A DNA stretch of 64,000 nucleotides. It comes from CAWKCE01 sp032127035 (GTDB lineage: Bacteria; Actinomycetota; Actinomycetes; JAHEKZ01). Positions 51,986 through 60,702 of this stretch are shown piece after piece. The translations under genes were made by a program, and so were the position numbers. Numbering within the stretch: the stretch's first letter is position 1; each line of letters begins with the position of its first letter. The stretch spans positions 186,001 to 250,000 of the forward strand of contig CAWKCE010000004.1 in the NCBI GenBank assembly GCA_963848085.1. Reading direction: 5' to 3'. The notes below the pieces were generated by a model that was not told where the DNA came from, searched no databases, and saw nothing but the letters and a program-made list of their open reading frames with translations.

Positions 51986-52749
51986 CCTCGACCACGGTTG
52001 ACGTCGCAACCATCGAACCCATCAGTCACCCGGAGGCGATGCGCCTGCAAGCGCGCGAGCTGGACCGCGTACTGACCGTGCTGCAGACGCTCGACGAAGC
52101 AGCGTGGACAGCGAGCACCGACTGCCCCGGCTGGGACGTTCGAACGCTCTATTTGCACGTCCTCGGCGCCTGCGAGGGCGGCGCATCGTTTCGTGAAAAT
52201 CTGCACCAGATGCGGCTGGCCATGATCCACCGGAGGAGGCACGGTGGGCCGCTTGAGGCGGCTCTGACCAACGTTCAGGTACGTGAACGCAGCGAGCTGA
52301 CACCCAGTGAGCTCGTCGACCGACTGGCGGCGGTTGCTCCGAGAACTGTGCGAGGTCGGACGCGCATGCCGGCCATCCTGCGCAACCACGCAACGATGTC
52401 CATCGACGGACCGGTCTTCGAGAAGTGGAAACTCGGCTACCTGGTCGACACCATCTACCTACGCGATCTCTGGATGCATCGGGTCGACCTTGCGCGAGCT
52501 GTTGATGGCGCACTCGAGCTCAGCGACGATCATGATGGACGGATTGTTGCTGACGTGGTTGCCGAGTGGGCGCGACGCCATGGCCAACCCTTCTACCTGG
52601 AGCTGACCGGTCCTGCCGGTGGTAGCTACGCCGATCGGCCTGACGCGGCCGATGCGGAGAACATGACCCTCGACGCCGTCGAGTTCACCCGCGCGCTGGC
52701 CGGCCGAGCGCCGGCAACCGGCCTGCTCACCACCGTCGTTCCGTTCTGA
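51982..52749 (+). CDS. Mycothiol-dependent maleylpyruvate-isomerase-type (DinB-fold) protein
   Basis: The 255-residue product matches the N-terminal MDMPI/DinB-like four-helix bundle: ARELDRVLTVLQTLDEAAWT, TDCPGWDVRTLYLHVLGACE with a conserved histidine, and LVDTIYLRDLWMHRVDLARA with two further histidine-region residues. The second half has YLELTGPAGGSYADRP and DAVEFTRALAGRAPA, the C-terminal domain of the family. Members use mycothiol as cofactor for isomerisation or transfer reactions; the substrate here is unknown. It is cotranscribed with TetR through an ATGA overlap. Confidence 0.82.
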   Translation: MTSTTVDVATIEPISHPEAMRLQARELDRVLTVLQTLDEAAWTASTDCPGWDVRTLYLHVLGACEGGASFRENLHQMRLAMIHRRRHGGPLEAALTNVQVRERSELTPSELVDRLAAVAPRTVRGRTRMPAILRNHATMSIDGPVFEKWKLGYLVDTIYLRDLWMHRVDLARAVDGALELSDDHDGRIVADVVAEWARRHGQPFYLELTGPAGGSYADRPDAADAENMTLDAVEFTRALAGRAPATGLLTTVVPF

Positions 52750-52945
52750 AGGCCACCACTCACACCGACCAGCTTCTGACAGGTCTGGCGGCCGCAACAA
52801 CCGCACCCCCGTTTGCGTGGAACCAGACCAGGCAGGGCGCGAGCAGATTCTCGCGCAGATGACCGGACCTAGAGATCTGGTGGGATGCTGCTACCGGCCC
52901 TAGTGGCTTCAACGAGGTACCGGCAACTGAGAAGGAGGGCGGCTC

Positions 52946-53230
52946 ATGGCGCACGTGCACGCCGAATTCACTGTGGGGGACTACGCGCAGTGGAAGGCAA
53001 TGTTCGACAGTGACCCCGCAGGGAGGCAGGCGGGAGGTGTTCGCTCCTACCGAATCAGCCGCGGCATCCAGAACCCGAATCACGTCCTACTGGATCTGAA
53101 CTTCGACGATGCGCCAACGGCCGAGGCGTTCTTGGAGCGGTTGGGGCCGGTATGGGCATCGGCGCCTCCCGGAGCTATCCAGAACGCGGAGGGCGTTGTT
53201 GTCGAGGCCCAGGAAGAGGTAACGCTCTAG
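52946..53230 (+). CDS. Small ABM-like/dimeric alpha-beta barrel protein
   Basis: The 94-residue product starts AHVHAEFTVGDYAQWKAMFD and continues SDPAGRQAGGVRSYRISRGI and HVLLDLNFDDAPTAEAFLER. The beta-alpha-beta layout and the F-G-D-Y-x-x-W helix start resemble stress-related ABM/cyclase-like proteins of actinobacteria. GAGAAGGAGGGCGG precedes the ATG. It is probably a small ligand-binding protein, and no substrate is known. It lies 196 bases after the MDMPI-type gene on the same strand and is not clearly part of that operon. Confidence 0.6.
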   Translation: MAHVHAEFTVGDYAQWKAMFDSDPAGRQAGGVRSYRISRGIQNPNHVLLDLNFDDAPTAEAFLERLGPVWASAPPGAIQNAEGVVVEAQEEVTL

Positions 53231-53764
53231 TCCCGGGGGTCGGTGCTCAACGCGATCCGAAGCCCCCTCAGTCTCGCGGGCTCAGATGTCGTAATAGAGC
53301 GCCAGAGGGTTGGGGTAGGGGGCTGACCTGCAATGACGTCATTGACGCATGTCCCTGACGCACGGTTGACGCACAACGTTTCAGATCTCGGTCCTGCTCC
53401 ACGCACCACCCGTCCCCGCGCGAGACCTGCAAGCCCCTGGTGCCCGGATACGAATGACTCAATTAACCCCTCCGCGGCGGAAAGGAGAAGGACGCCCTCG
53501 GCTCGCGGGGATTCGTTCCATCCCGAACGAGCCGCTAGCTGCTCATCTCAGCGCATAGCGCCTGGCTATCCGGCCCCGGTGCGTGTCTTCCCCCGGCGCG
53601 CGCCGGGGCCGCCTGATTGATTCCAGGTGGTCGACGTCAACTGACCCGCCCACCCCGGGGATTGGCTCCCCCCTCTGGACAGAATCTGGACAACTCCTTC
53701 AGGACTTCGACCCCCACGCACAGGCACGGTGGACGCCATACCGACCACGAAAGGAATCCCTTCC
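53231..53764. other. Gene-free interval with a GC-rich palindrome
   Basis: No frame has coding character in these 534 bases. The perfect 18-base palindrome CCCCGGCGCGCGCCGGGG at 53591-53608 could act as a terminator or protein site. A second palindrome AATGACGTCATT lies at about 53334-53345. The promoter for the downstream methyltransferase gene is likely near its end, but no clear -10/-35 could be assigned. Confidence 0.5.
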
Positions 53765-54544
53765 ATGACTACCACCACCACCTCGAGCGTCGACATCGAG
53801 TACCTGACCCAGCAGGTCCAAGCGATGTACACCGCGGTCGCCCAGGCGCCGGACGGCGACTTCCACTTCGAGCTGGGCCGCGCGCTCGCCGTGCGCCTCG
53901 GCTACGAGCCCTCCCTGCTGGACCAGATTCCGGGTGAAGCCGTCGACTCCTTCGCCGGGGTGGGCAACCCCCACCAGTTGGCCGAGATCCGACCGGGCGA
54001 GCGCGTCCTCGACCTCGGCTCCGGGAGCGGCATGGACGTCTTCGCCTCCGCCCGGCAGGTCGGCCCGTCCGGGCACGTCGTCGGGCGCGACTTCACCGCG
54101 TCCCAGCTGGCCAAGGCCGAACGGCTCATGGACGAAAGCAGCTTCACGAACATCGAGTTCAGCAACGGGTCCATCGAGGAGCTCCCGTTCGACGACGGGA
54201 CCTTCGACGTCGTGATCTCCAACGGCGTCATCAACCTGTCGGCGGACAAGGAGCGGGTCTTCGCCGAGGCTGCGCGGGTGCTCCGACCCGGTGGGCGGTT
54301 GTCCGTCGCGGACATCGTCTCCGGCGAGCAGCTTCCCGAGAGCGTCGTCTGCAACGCCGACCTGTGGGCCGCCTGCATCGGCGGTGCCTCCGAGCAGGAT
54401 GCCTACCAGCAGCTGATCGAGGACGCGGGCTTCACTATCCTGTCCGGACGCCGGAACGCCTACGAGTTCCTGTCCGACAGTGCCCAGGGCGCCACCGACT
54501 CATGGGATGTCAAGAGCGTGACCTTGCTGGCCACCCGCGCCTGA
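53765..54544 (+). CDS. ArsM-like SAM-dependent methyltransferase
   Basis: The 259-residue product has the motif I ERVLDLGSGSGMDVFASA and the ArsM-style continuation RQVGPSGHVVGRDFTASQLA. Later blocks are ELPFDDGTFDVVISNGVINL and VLRPGGRLSVADIVSGE. A CNADLWAACIGGASEQDAY block resembles the arsenite methyltransferase region that carries two cysteines, both present here. It lacks an ArsM C-terminal extension and the usual third cysteine was not found, so true arsenic methylation is uncertain. AAAGGAA lies upstream of the ATG at 53765. The regulator gene follows 73 bases later. Confidence 0.75.
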   Translation: MTTTTTSSVDIEYLTQQVQAMYTAVAQAPDGDFHFELGRALAVRLGYEPSLLDQIPGEAVDSFAGVGNPHQLAEIRPGERVLDLGSGSGMDVFASARQVGPSGHVVGRDFTASQLAKAERLMDESSFTNIEFSNGSIEELPFDDGTFDVVISNGVINLSADKERVFAEAARVLRPGGRLSVADIVSGEQLPESVVCNADLWAACIGGASEQDAYQQLIEDAGFTILSGRRNAYEFLSDSAQGATDSWDVKSVTLLATRA

Positions 54545-54617
54545 CCGCTTCACCGATCCCGGCTCGGGGTTGGTCCTTCGACCCGGACCGTCGTCACGGC
54601 CGCACTACAGTGACGGC

Positions 54618-57116
54618 ATGACCCAGGGCGATGCGGCCCGCCCCGAGCCGGTGCGCATCACGTTCGGCGATGTCACCCTCGATATCGCTGCCCTGACGGT
54701 GCACCGGGCCGGGCACTTAGTCACTGTCGAGCCCCAGGTCTTCGACGTTCTCCGCTACCTGGTCGAGCACCGCGAGCGAGTGGTTCCCAAGCAGGAGATG
54801 CTCGAGCAGGTGTGGGGCGACACGTTCGTCAGCGAGTCGTCCCTAACGTCGCGGATCCGTTCGGCCCGAGTCGCCGTGGGTGACGACGGTCGCAGCCAAC
54901 GCGTCATCCGCACCGTCCACGGACGCGGGTACCAGTTCGTCGCACCGGTCGAGAGCGACATCCGTCCACCTTCGCCGCTGCCGCCGGTCCCCGATGCACC
55001 GGACGTGACCACCGGTCGGTTGCGGCGCCCGGCCAAGGAGTTGATCGACCGGTATGACATCACCGCGCAGGTCTGCGCGGCGATTGGCCCAGGACGCCTG
55101 GTGACATTGGTCGGACCGGCCGGCGTCGGCAAGACCCTCCTCGCCCAGCATGTGGGAGCGTCAATCGCGGGGCAGTTCCCGGGTGGCAGCTGGGTCGTTT
55201 CCCTCGCCGACGTTCGGCACACCGGCGGGGTCGCCCAGTCAGTCCTCGACGCGTTGAACGCCGCACGCTTCCCGTCCGGCTCCAGCGAGGACACGGTCGT
55301 CAGCCTGCTGTCCGGTGTCGAGGGCCTGCTGCTGCTCGACAACTGCGAGCACGTGCTGGAAGAGGCGTCGGTACTGCTCACCAGGCTGCGGGCACAGGAC
55401 GACCGGCTCGCCGTGCTGGCGACCAGTCGACAGCGCCTCGGAGTGGCGGGCGAGATCGTGGTCGACGTCCCCGTCCTGACCGTCGAACACGGCGTCGAGC
55501 TCTTTGTGCGACGCGCCGCCGAGCAGGGAGTCTCCCTCCCGTCGTCGTCGACCATGGTGGCCGAGGTGTGCGAGGCGCTCGACCAGCTTCCGCTCGCGCT
55601 CGAGCTGGCCTGCGCGCAGACACGCGTCCTTGGCGTCGAGCACCTCGCCGGGCTGCTCGACCAGCGCTTTGAGCTGCTCAGGGTTGAGGCAGGGGGTCGG
55701 GCCGCGCTCACGCTGGAGGGCGCCATCGCGGCGTCCTACGTACCGCTGGACGCCGAGCAGCAGGAGACGCTCGGCCGATTCGCACAGTTCGGCGGCTTCT
55801 TCGACCTCGACGCCGCACAATCGGTCGCCACGCACCGGCGCGACCTCACCGCCCTCGAGGCCGTCCGTCACGTGATGGCCCTGGCCGAGCGGTCACTGAT
55901 CGAGGTGGACAACGAGCTCGCGTCACCCCGCTACCGGCTGCTGGAGTCGATCCGGCTCTACGCCGACGAGCACATGCGGGATCAGGAGGCGGCGCGTCGT
56001 GCTCACGTCGCCTGCTTCCACGACCGCGCGGCCGACCAGTCGCGGCGACTCGTCTCCGGCGACGTCGAGAGCGCCTGGCGCGAGATGCGTGCGGACTGGC
56101 CGAACCACCGCCTGGCCCTCCTCTACGCGATCGATCTCGCGCTTGTGGCGGACGCCCTCGAGCTGCTGAACACCACCATCGACTGCGCCGAGATCTCGCT
56201 CGCGCTCGAGCACGCGACCTGGTCGGAGGACGCGCTCGCGCTCGCTGACGCCAACGGCCACGTCGGCGCGGACCTCGACGAGGCACGCGCCGGACACGCC
56301 CGCATGGTCGCCTACGAGCACCGCATCGACGAGCTTCTCGCTTTGCTGTCCCAGGTCGGGGACCGCACCGACTCGTACTCCGTGACTCTGTCGCGCTTCT
56401 GGGCAGCCGGATCGCACGGCGATCTGCCAGAGCTGGCACGGAGCTTTGCCCTGCTCGAGCGGCAGGTGCGAGGGACGGGGGGCATCCGGGAACTGACCGT
56501 CGGTGCCATCTCGCCCATGGCGGCTCACAACCCCGACATCGACCCCATGCCGGCCCAGGACCGCGCGCTTCGAGTGGGCTGTTCCGCCGGTGCGGTCGGT
56601 CACGCTTTCCGCCAGGTCATCCTGGCAAACCGAGCGCTGGGCACCGGCGACGTCGAGGGCGCCCTCGCCGCCTGCGACGAGGCGATCGACCTCGCCGAGG
56701 CCGAGTCCTTGACGGTTCTCTGCTCACAGGCTCACGCCCTCCGAGTGCGTGCGGTCGCTGACGATCCCGACCACACCAACGTCGCAGGTCGGACGCTCGA
56801 CGCCATGCTCTTCTACCGGGCCCACGGCCACTGGGCGTCTGCCCGGAACGACGCGGCAGTCGCGGCACGTGCGCTGGCGGATGCGGGTTTGCACGAGGCT
56901 GCCGCCGACGTGCTCGACGGATACCGACCGGTCCGGTATCGAAGCGTTGACCCCGAATACGTCGCGGAAGTACGGAAGACGATCGCGGACACGCTCGGTG
57001 CGGGGCTCGACGCCCTTGTCCGTGACGGCGTCGACGGCGACTCACATGCCTTCTGCGATTTTGTCATCGGGCAGCTTCGGCAGGTCGTCCCAAGCGAGGA
57101 CGGGACGGAGGCATGA
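54618..57116 (+). CDS. Winged-helix (OmpR-type) / STAND-ATPase / TPR transcriptional regulator
   Basis: The 832-residue product starts with an OmpR-type winged helix: VTLDIAALTVHRAGHLVTVE, FDVLRYLVEHRERVVPKQEM and IRTVHGRGYQFVAPVESD. A P-loop ATPase of the AfsR/STAND type follows, with VTLVGPAGVGKTLLAQHVG and GLLLLDNCEHVLEEA, LAVLATSRQRLGVAGE and an LPLALELACAQTRVLG block. The rest is helical, TPR-like. Such proteins are ATP-dependent switches that activate nearby genes. Its stop overlaps the start of the dienelactone hydrolase by an ATGA, so they are coupled; the target and signal are unknown. Confidence 0.87.
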   Translation: MTQGDAARPEPVRITFGDVTLDIAALTVHRAGHLVTVEPQVFDVLRYLVEHRERVVPKQEMLEQVWGDTFVSESSLTSRIRSARVAVGDDGRSQRVIRTVHGRGYQFVAPVESDIRPPSPLPPVPDAPDVTTGRLRRPAKELIDRYDITAQVCAAIGPGRLVTLVGPAGVGKTLLAQHVGASIAGQFPGGSWVVSLADVRHTGGVAQSVLDALNAARFPSGSSEDTVVSLLSGVEGLLLLDNCEHVLEEASVLLTRLRAQDDRLAVLATSRQRLGVAGEIVVDVPVLTVEHGVELFVRRAAEQGVSLPSSSTMVAEVCEALDQLPLALELACAQTRVLGVEHLAGLLDQRFELLRVEAGGRAALTLEGAIAASYVPLDAEQQETLGRFAQFGGFFDLDAAQSVATHRRDLTALEAVRHVMALAERSLIEVDNELASPRYRLLESIRLYADEHMRDQEAARRAHVACFHDRAADQSRRLVSGDVESAWREMRADWPNHRLALLYAIDLALVADALELLNTTIDCAEISLALEHATWSEDALALADANGHVGADLDEARAGHARMVAYEHRIDELLALLSQVGDRTDSYSVTLSRFWAAGSHGDLPELARSFALLERQVRGTGGIRELTVGAISPMAAHNPDIDPMPAQDRALRVGCSAGAVGHAFRQVILANRALGTGDVEGALAACDEAIDLAEAESLTVLCSQAHALRVRAVADDPDHTNVAGRTLDAMLFYRAHGHWASARNDAAVAARALADAGLHEAAADVLDGYRPVRYRSVDPEYVAEVRKTIADTLGAGLDALVRDGVDGDSHAFCDFVIGQLRQVVPSEDGTEA

Positions 57117-57829
57117 CGGATTTGGTGGATGTCACCGTCCCGACGAACGACGACTGGGAGATGCCCGCACTCGTGGCCACACCCGACGACGACGAGGCGC
57201 ACCCAGGCGTGCTCGTCGTGCACGACCTTCTCGGCGTCAGCGAGGACATGCGGCGCATCGCCGCGCGGCTGGCGGCGTCCGGATACGTCGTGCTCGTCCC
57301 TGACTTCTTCGGACCGGGTCACCGCGTCCCGTGTGTCATGCGCGCCGTGCTCGCCCTCAAGCGCGGGCACGGTGCACCCTTCTCCCGGCTGGCCGATGCG
57401 CACGCCTACCTTGCAGACCGTCCCGACGTCGCAGGGCACAGCACGGCCGTCGTCGGATTCTGCATCGGTGGCGGATTCGCCGTCCTCTACACCCCCCACA
57501 GCGAGGCCCAGGCTGTCGCCGTCTTCTACGGGGACGTACCGCGTGACATCGAGAAGCTGCGCGGCATGCCCGGCTGCGTCGCCGGGTACGGAGGCCGTGA
57601 CCGCATCTTCGCCCCACAAGGCCGTCGGCTCCGCGAGCATCTCACTGCCCTGAGCGTGGAGCGCGACATCGTGGAGTACCCCTCGGCCGGGCACGGGTAC
57701 ATGAACGACAACGACAATCTCCTGGCACGCCTGAGCGGTTGGACACCCATGGCCACCGGCTTCGACACCGACGCCGCCGAGGACAGCTGGGAAAGAATGC
57801 TGTCCTTTTTCGCCGAGCACTTGGGGTGA
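57113..57829 (+). CDS. Dienelactone hydrolase family protein
   Basis: The 238-residue alpha/beta-hydrolase has VLVVHDLLGVSEDMRRIAAR, LVPDFFGPG, and the nucleophile elbow VGFCIGGGFAV with Cys117. Asp163 in GGRDRIF and His194 in SAGHGYMND complete the DLH-type Cys-Asp-His triad. Dienelactone hydrolases open lactones in aromatic catabolism, but many relatives have other ester substrates. The ATG overlaps the stop of the regulator gene, so it is probably controlled by, or signals to, that protein. It is convergent with glnA1, with 22 bases between stops. Confidence 0.9.
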   Translation: MTDLVDVTVPTNDDWEMPALVATPDDDEAHPGVLVVHDLLGVSEDMRRIAARLAASGYVVLVPDFFGPGHRVPCVMRAVLALKRGHGAPFSRLADAHAYLADRPDVAGHSTAVVGFCIGGGFAVLYTPHSEAQAVAVFYGDVPRDIEKLRGMPGCVAGYGGRDRIFAPQGRRLREHLTALSVERDIVEYPSAGHGYMNDNDNLLARLSGWTPMATGFDTDAAEDSWERMLSFFAEHLG

Positions 57830-57851
57830 GCCGCCTCCGAGCCCCCGCTCA

Positions 57852-59276
57852 CTAGATGTCGTAGTAGAGCTCGAACTCGTGGGGAGTCGGGCGGAGCTGA
57901 ATCGGGGCGACCTCGTTGGCGCGCTTCCAGTCGACCCAGGTCTGGATGAGGTCCTCGGTGAACACACCGCCCTCGAGCAGGTACTCGTGGTCGGCCTCCA
58001 GAGCGTCGAGCACCTGGGGGAGTGAACCGGGGACCTGGGGGATGTCGGCGCGCTCGTCCGGCGGCAGCTCGTAGAGGTCCTTGTCGACCGGCTCCGGCGG
58101 CTCGATCTTGTTCTTGATGCCGTCCAGCCCGGCGAGCAGCATCGCGGCGAAGGCGAGGTAGGGGTTCGCCGACGGGTCAGGGACGCGGAACTCGATGCGC
58201 TTGGCCTTGGGGTTGCTGCCAGTGATCGGGATCCGGATGCACGCCGAGCGGTTGCGCTGCGAGTACACCAGGTTAACCGGGGCCTCGAAACCGGGGACGA
58301 GCCGCCGGTAGGAGTTGACGGTCGGGTTGGTGAAGGCGAGCAGGCTGGGCGCGTGGGTGAGCAGACCCCCGATGTACCAGCGAGCGGTGTCCGACAGGCC
58401 GCCGTAGCCGAGCTCGTCGTAGAACAGCGGGACGCCGTCCTTCCACAGGCTCTGGTGGCAGTGCATGCCCGACCCGTTGTCGCCGAACAGCGGCTTCGGC
58501 ATGAAGGTGGCCGTGCGGCCGTTCTTCCAGGCCACGTTCTTGATCATGTACTTGAACAACATGATCTGGTCTGCGGAGTGGGTCAGCGTCGAGAACTTGT
58601 AGTTGATCTCAGCCTGGCCGCCGGTGCCCACCTCGTGGTGCGCCCGCTCGACCTCGAGCCCCGCCGCCTGCAGCGCGAGGGTCATCTCGTCGCGTAGGTC
58701 GGCGAAGTGGTCGACCGGTGGCACCGGGAAGTAGCCGCCCTTGTACCGCGTCTTGTAGCCAAGGTTGCCGCCCTGCTCCTCGCGCCCGGAGTTCCAGGCA
58801 CCCTCGACCGAGTCGACGAAGTACGAGGCGGTGTTCTGCTTGGTCTCGAACCGGACGTCATCGAAGACGTAGAACTCGGCCTCAGGCCCGAAGTACACAG
58901 TGTCAGCGATGCCAGTGCTCTTGAGGTATGCCTCGGCCTTGGCGGCGATGTTGCGCGGGTCGCGGCTGTAGGGCTCGTCGGTGAACGGGTCCCGGATCGA
59001 GAAGTTCATGACCAGCGTCTTTTCGGTCCGGAATGGGTCGATGAAGGCCGTCGCGGGGTCTGGCATCAGCTTCATGTCGGACTCGTGGATCGCCTGGAAC
59101 CCGCGGATGGAGGAACCGTCGAACATCAGGCCGTCGTCGAACGCTGCCTGGGTGAAGGACGCGGCGGGGACGTTGAAGTGCTGCATCACCCCCGGCAGGT
59201 CGCAGAACCGCACGTCGACGAACTTCACGTCTTCGTTGCGGATGTAGGCGAGCACCTCGTCGGCGTTCGAGAACAT
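57852..59276 (-). CDS. glnA1: Glutamine synthetase type I (GlnA1)
   Basis: This dodecameric enzyme makes glutamine from glutamate, ammonia and ATP. The 474-residue product has MFDGSSIRGFQAIHESDMKL, FGPEAEFYVFDDVRF, HHEVGTGGQAEINYKFSTL, KPLFGDNGSGMHCHQSLW and NRSACIRIPITGSNPKAKR. Tyr402 in DKDLYELPPDE is the adenylylation site used by GlnE, which is encoded 16 kb away. The length and the I-beta insertions are normal. AAGGAGGATCG before the ATG is a strong ribosome site. A four-box GlnR-type operator and a TACCGT -10 candidate lie upstream. It is divergent from the RDD gene. Confidence 0.97.
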   Translation of the reverse strand: MFSNADEVLAYIRNEDVKFVDVRFCDLPGVMQHFNVPAASFTQAAFDDGLMFDGSSIRGFQAIHESDMKLMPDPATAFIDPFRTEKTLVMNFSIRDPFTDEPYSRDPRNIAAKAEAYLKSTGIADTVYFGPEAEFYVFDDVRFETKQNTASYFVDSVEGAWNSGREEQGGNLGYKTRYKGGYFPVPPVDHFADLRDEMTLALQAAGLEVERAHHEVGTGGQAEINYKFSTLTHSADQIMLFKYMIKNVAWKNGRTATFMPKPLFGDNGSGMHCHQSLWKDGVPLFYDELGYGGLSDTARWYIGGLLTHAPSLLAFTNPTVNSYRRLVPGFEAPVNLVYSQRNRSACIRIPITGSNPKAKRIEFRVPDPSANPYLAFAAMLLAGLDGIKNKIEPPEPVDKDLYELPPDERADIPQVPGSLPQVLDALEADHEYLLEGGVFTEDLIQTWVDWKRANEVAPIQLRPTPHEFELYYDI

Positions 59277-59349
59277 CGATCCTCCTTGGGGCCGGCCCGC
59301 TTCCCCACGCGCCGGACGGTTGGTGACATCGTGACGGTAGGTGGGGGCG

Positions 59350-59387
59350 GTTACCTTGCGGTGTCCCGGGTGTTTCGCCCGTGTTAC
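59350..59387 (-). promoter_or_regulatory. Four-box GlnR-type operator of glnA1
   Basis: Read toward glnA1, the sequence is GTAAC-n6-GAAAC-n6-GACAC-n6-GTAAC with exact 6-base spacers, the layout of the actinobacterial GlnR box (gTnAC-n6-GaAAC repeated). It ends 73 bases before the glnA1 ATG, with a TACCGT -10 candidate at 59334-59339. It also lies 52 bases before the divergent RDD gene. Confidence 0.85.
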
Positions 59388-59439
59388 GCCCTCCTGGGCA
59401 CGAATGGCCCCCCGCGCGCGGGGCCTCTACCGTGGGGAC

Positions 59440-59913
59440 GTGGACCGTAGCGACCTGTCGAGCTGGCTGTCTGGCCCCCGGGCCGCGGCCGACGCCTCGG
59501 GGATCGAGATCGGCTACCCAGGGGAGCGGCTGGGGCTGCCCGACTCCGGGCTCGGCTCGGTGACCGGGTGGGGCCGGCGGTTCGTTGCGCTGTTCATCGA
59601 CGGTTTCGTCGCCACGGCGACGGTGCGGCTGCTGTTCCCGAGCTTCGAGCCGAGCGGCGGGCCGTACACGCTGGCGGTGATCGGCGCCTTCGTTGTCCAG
59701 GTGACGCTGCTGACCGCCCTCCTGCAGGGCAGCTTCGGGCAGCTCGTGCTGGGCATCCGGCTGGCCCCGGTGGGAGTGCCCCGCCGCTGGCCGCTGCGCA
59801 TGCTCGTTCGAGCCTTGCTCGTAGCGTTGGTGCTGCCGGCGCTGCTGTACGACCGGGATCGTCGCGGTCTTCCCGACTACGCCGCCAAGACGGTTCTCGT
59901 CCGCTTCCGCTGA
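59440..59913 (+). CDS. RDD-family membrane protein
   Basis: The 157-residue product has an N-terminal cytoplasmic part with IEIGYPGERLGLPDSGLGSV and the RDD signature in GWGRRFVALFIDGFVATATV. Hydrophobic segments YTLAVIGAFVVQVTLLTALL and LVRALLVALVLPALLYDRDR follow, separated by GSFGQLVLGIRLAPVGVPRR. RDD proteins are often associated with cation exchange or with membrane stress, but the function is unknown. The GTG at 59440 begins the usual actinobacterial start. It diverges from glnA1, an order conserved in mycobacteria, and converges on DUF4191. Confidence 0.87.
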   Translation: MDRSDLSSWLSGPRAAADASGIEIGYPGERLGLPDSGLGSVTGWGRRFVALFIDGFVATATVRLLFPSFEPSGGPYTLAVIGAFVVQVTLLTALLQGSFGQLVLGIRLAPVGVPRRWPLRMLVRALLVALVLPALLYDRDRRGLPDYAAKTVLVRFR

Positions 59914-59974
59914 CTTGCTGGGCCGAACGCGCGCTGGGGCGCGCGGCGCGCCTAGCAAGTGAGGGTGAGAGGGG

Positions 59975-60679
59975 TTAGCGGGGGGCGCGCGGCATCTTGA
60001 CGTTCTTCGGCATCGGCCCCTTGGGGATGGGGAACTGTCCCTGCTGGTTGGCGAGTGCCTTGAGGCGGTAGTTGAGCTCGCTGACCTGGGCGCCGGTGAG
60101 GGCCTTCGGCAGCTTCGTCACGGCCCGGTTGAGCTTGCGCAGCGACACCTGGCCGTCGCCGTCGCCAGCCACGATCTCGTGGATCGGGACCTCCGGCGCC
60201 ACCCGGGCGACCTTGCGCTTCTCCTGGTGCAGGAGGTTGGTCACCCGACTGGGCGAACCCTCGCCGACGAGGACCACCCCGGGACGCCCGACGACCCGGT
60301 GGACGACATCCTGGTTGCGGGTGACGGCTACTGCTGGCGTCACGGTCCAGCCGCGCTTGAGCAGGTTCAGGGGTGCCGCTGCCGCCCCGGCCTGGCCCTT
60401 GATCGAGCCGTAGGCGGCCTTCTCGGCCCGGCGGCCGAAGATGATCATGGCCACGAGGACACCGACCGAGACACCGAACATCGCGCCCAGGATGGGGTGA
60501 CCGGTCGCGGATCCAATTCCCAGGACGACCAGGAACGGGCCGACGAACGCCGCGAGCAGCACCCAGCCGATCCAGCGGTCCTCCTTGCGGGTGAACCGGT
60601 AGGCCTCAATGAGCTGCTTGATCCGGCCGGGCTTCTTCGCCTCGCCGCCGTCCTGCTTCTTCTTCCTGCGCAGAGCCAT
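59975..60679 (-). CDS. DUF4191 membrane protein
   Basis: The 234-residue product has a basic N-tail (RRKKKQDGGEAKKPGRIKQL), EAYRFTRKEDRWIGWVLLAA, and two membrane helices in the first 85 residues, the second being LGAMFGVSVGVLVAMIIFGR. The soluble C-terminal part includes AAYGSIKGQAGAAAAPLNLL and NQDVVHRVVGRPGVVLVGEG. This is the DUF4191 family, found beside lipA in actinobacteria. The ATG at 60679 gives the conserved start. Its role is unknown. It is downstream of MOSC and lipA on the same strand and probably belongs to their transcript. Confidence 0.87.
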   Translation of the reverse strand: MALRRKKKQDGGEAKKPGRIKQLIEAYRFTRKEDRWIGWVLLAAFVGPFLVVLGIGSATGHPILGAMFGVSVGVLVAMIIFGRRAEKAAYGSIKGQAGAAAAPLNLLKRGWTVTPAVAVTRNQDVVHRVVGRPGVVLVGEGSPSRVTNLLHQEKRKVARVAPEVPIHEIVAGDGDGQVSLRKLNRAVTKLPKALTGAQVSELNYRLKALANQQGQFPIPKGPMPKNVKMPRAPR

Positions 60680-60702
60680 GGGCGCCAGCCTAGAGGCGGC
60701 GC

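Noticed and set aside
53281..53310. Short similarity to the last bases of glnA1 (around GATGTCGTAaTAGAGC)
   Set aside because: About 17 of 20 bases match by eye, but this is too short and unsupported on either side to call a gene remnant.
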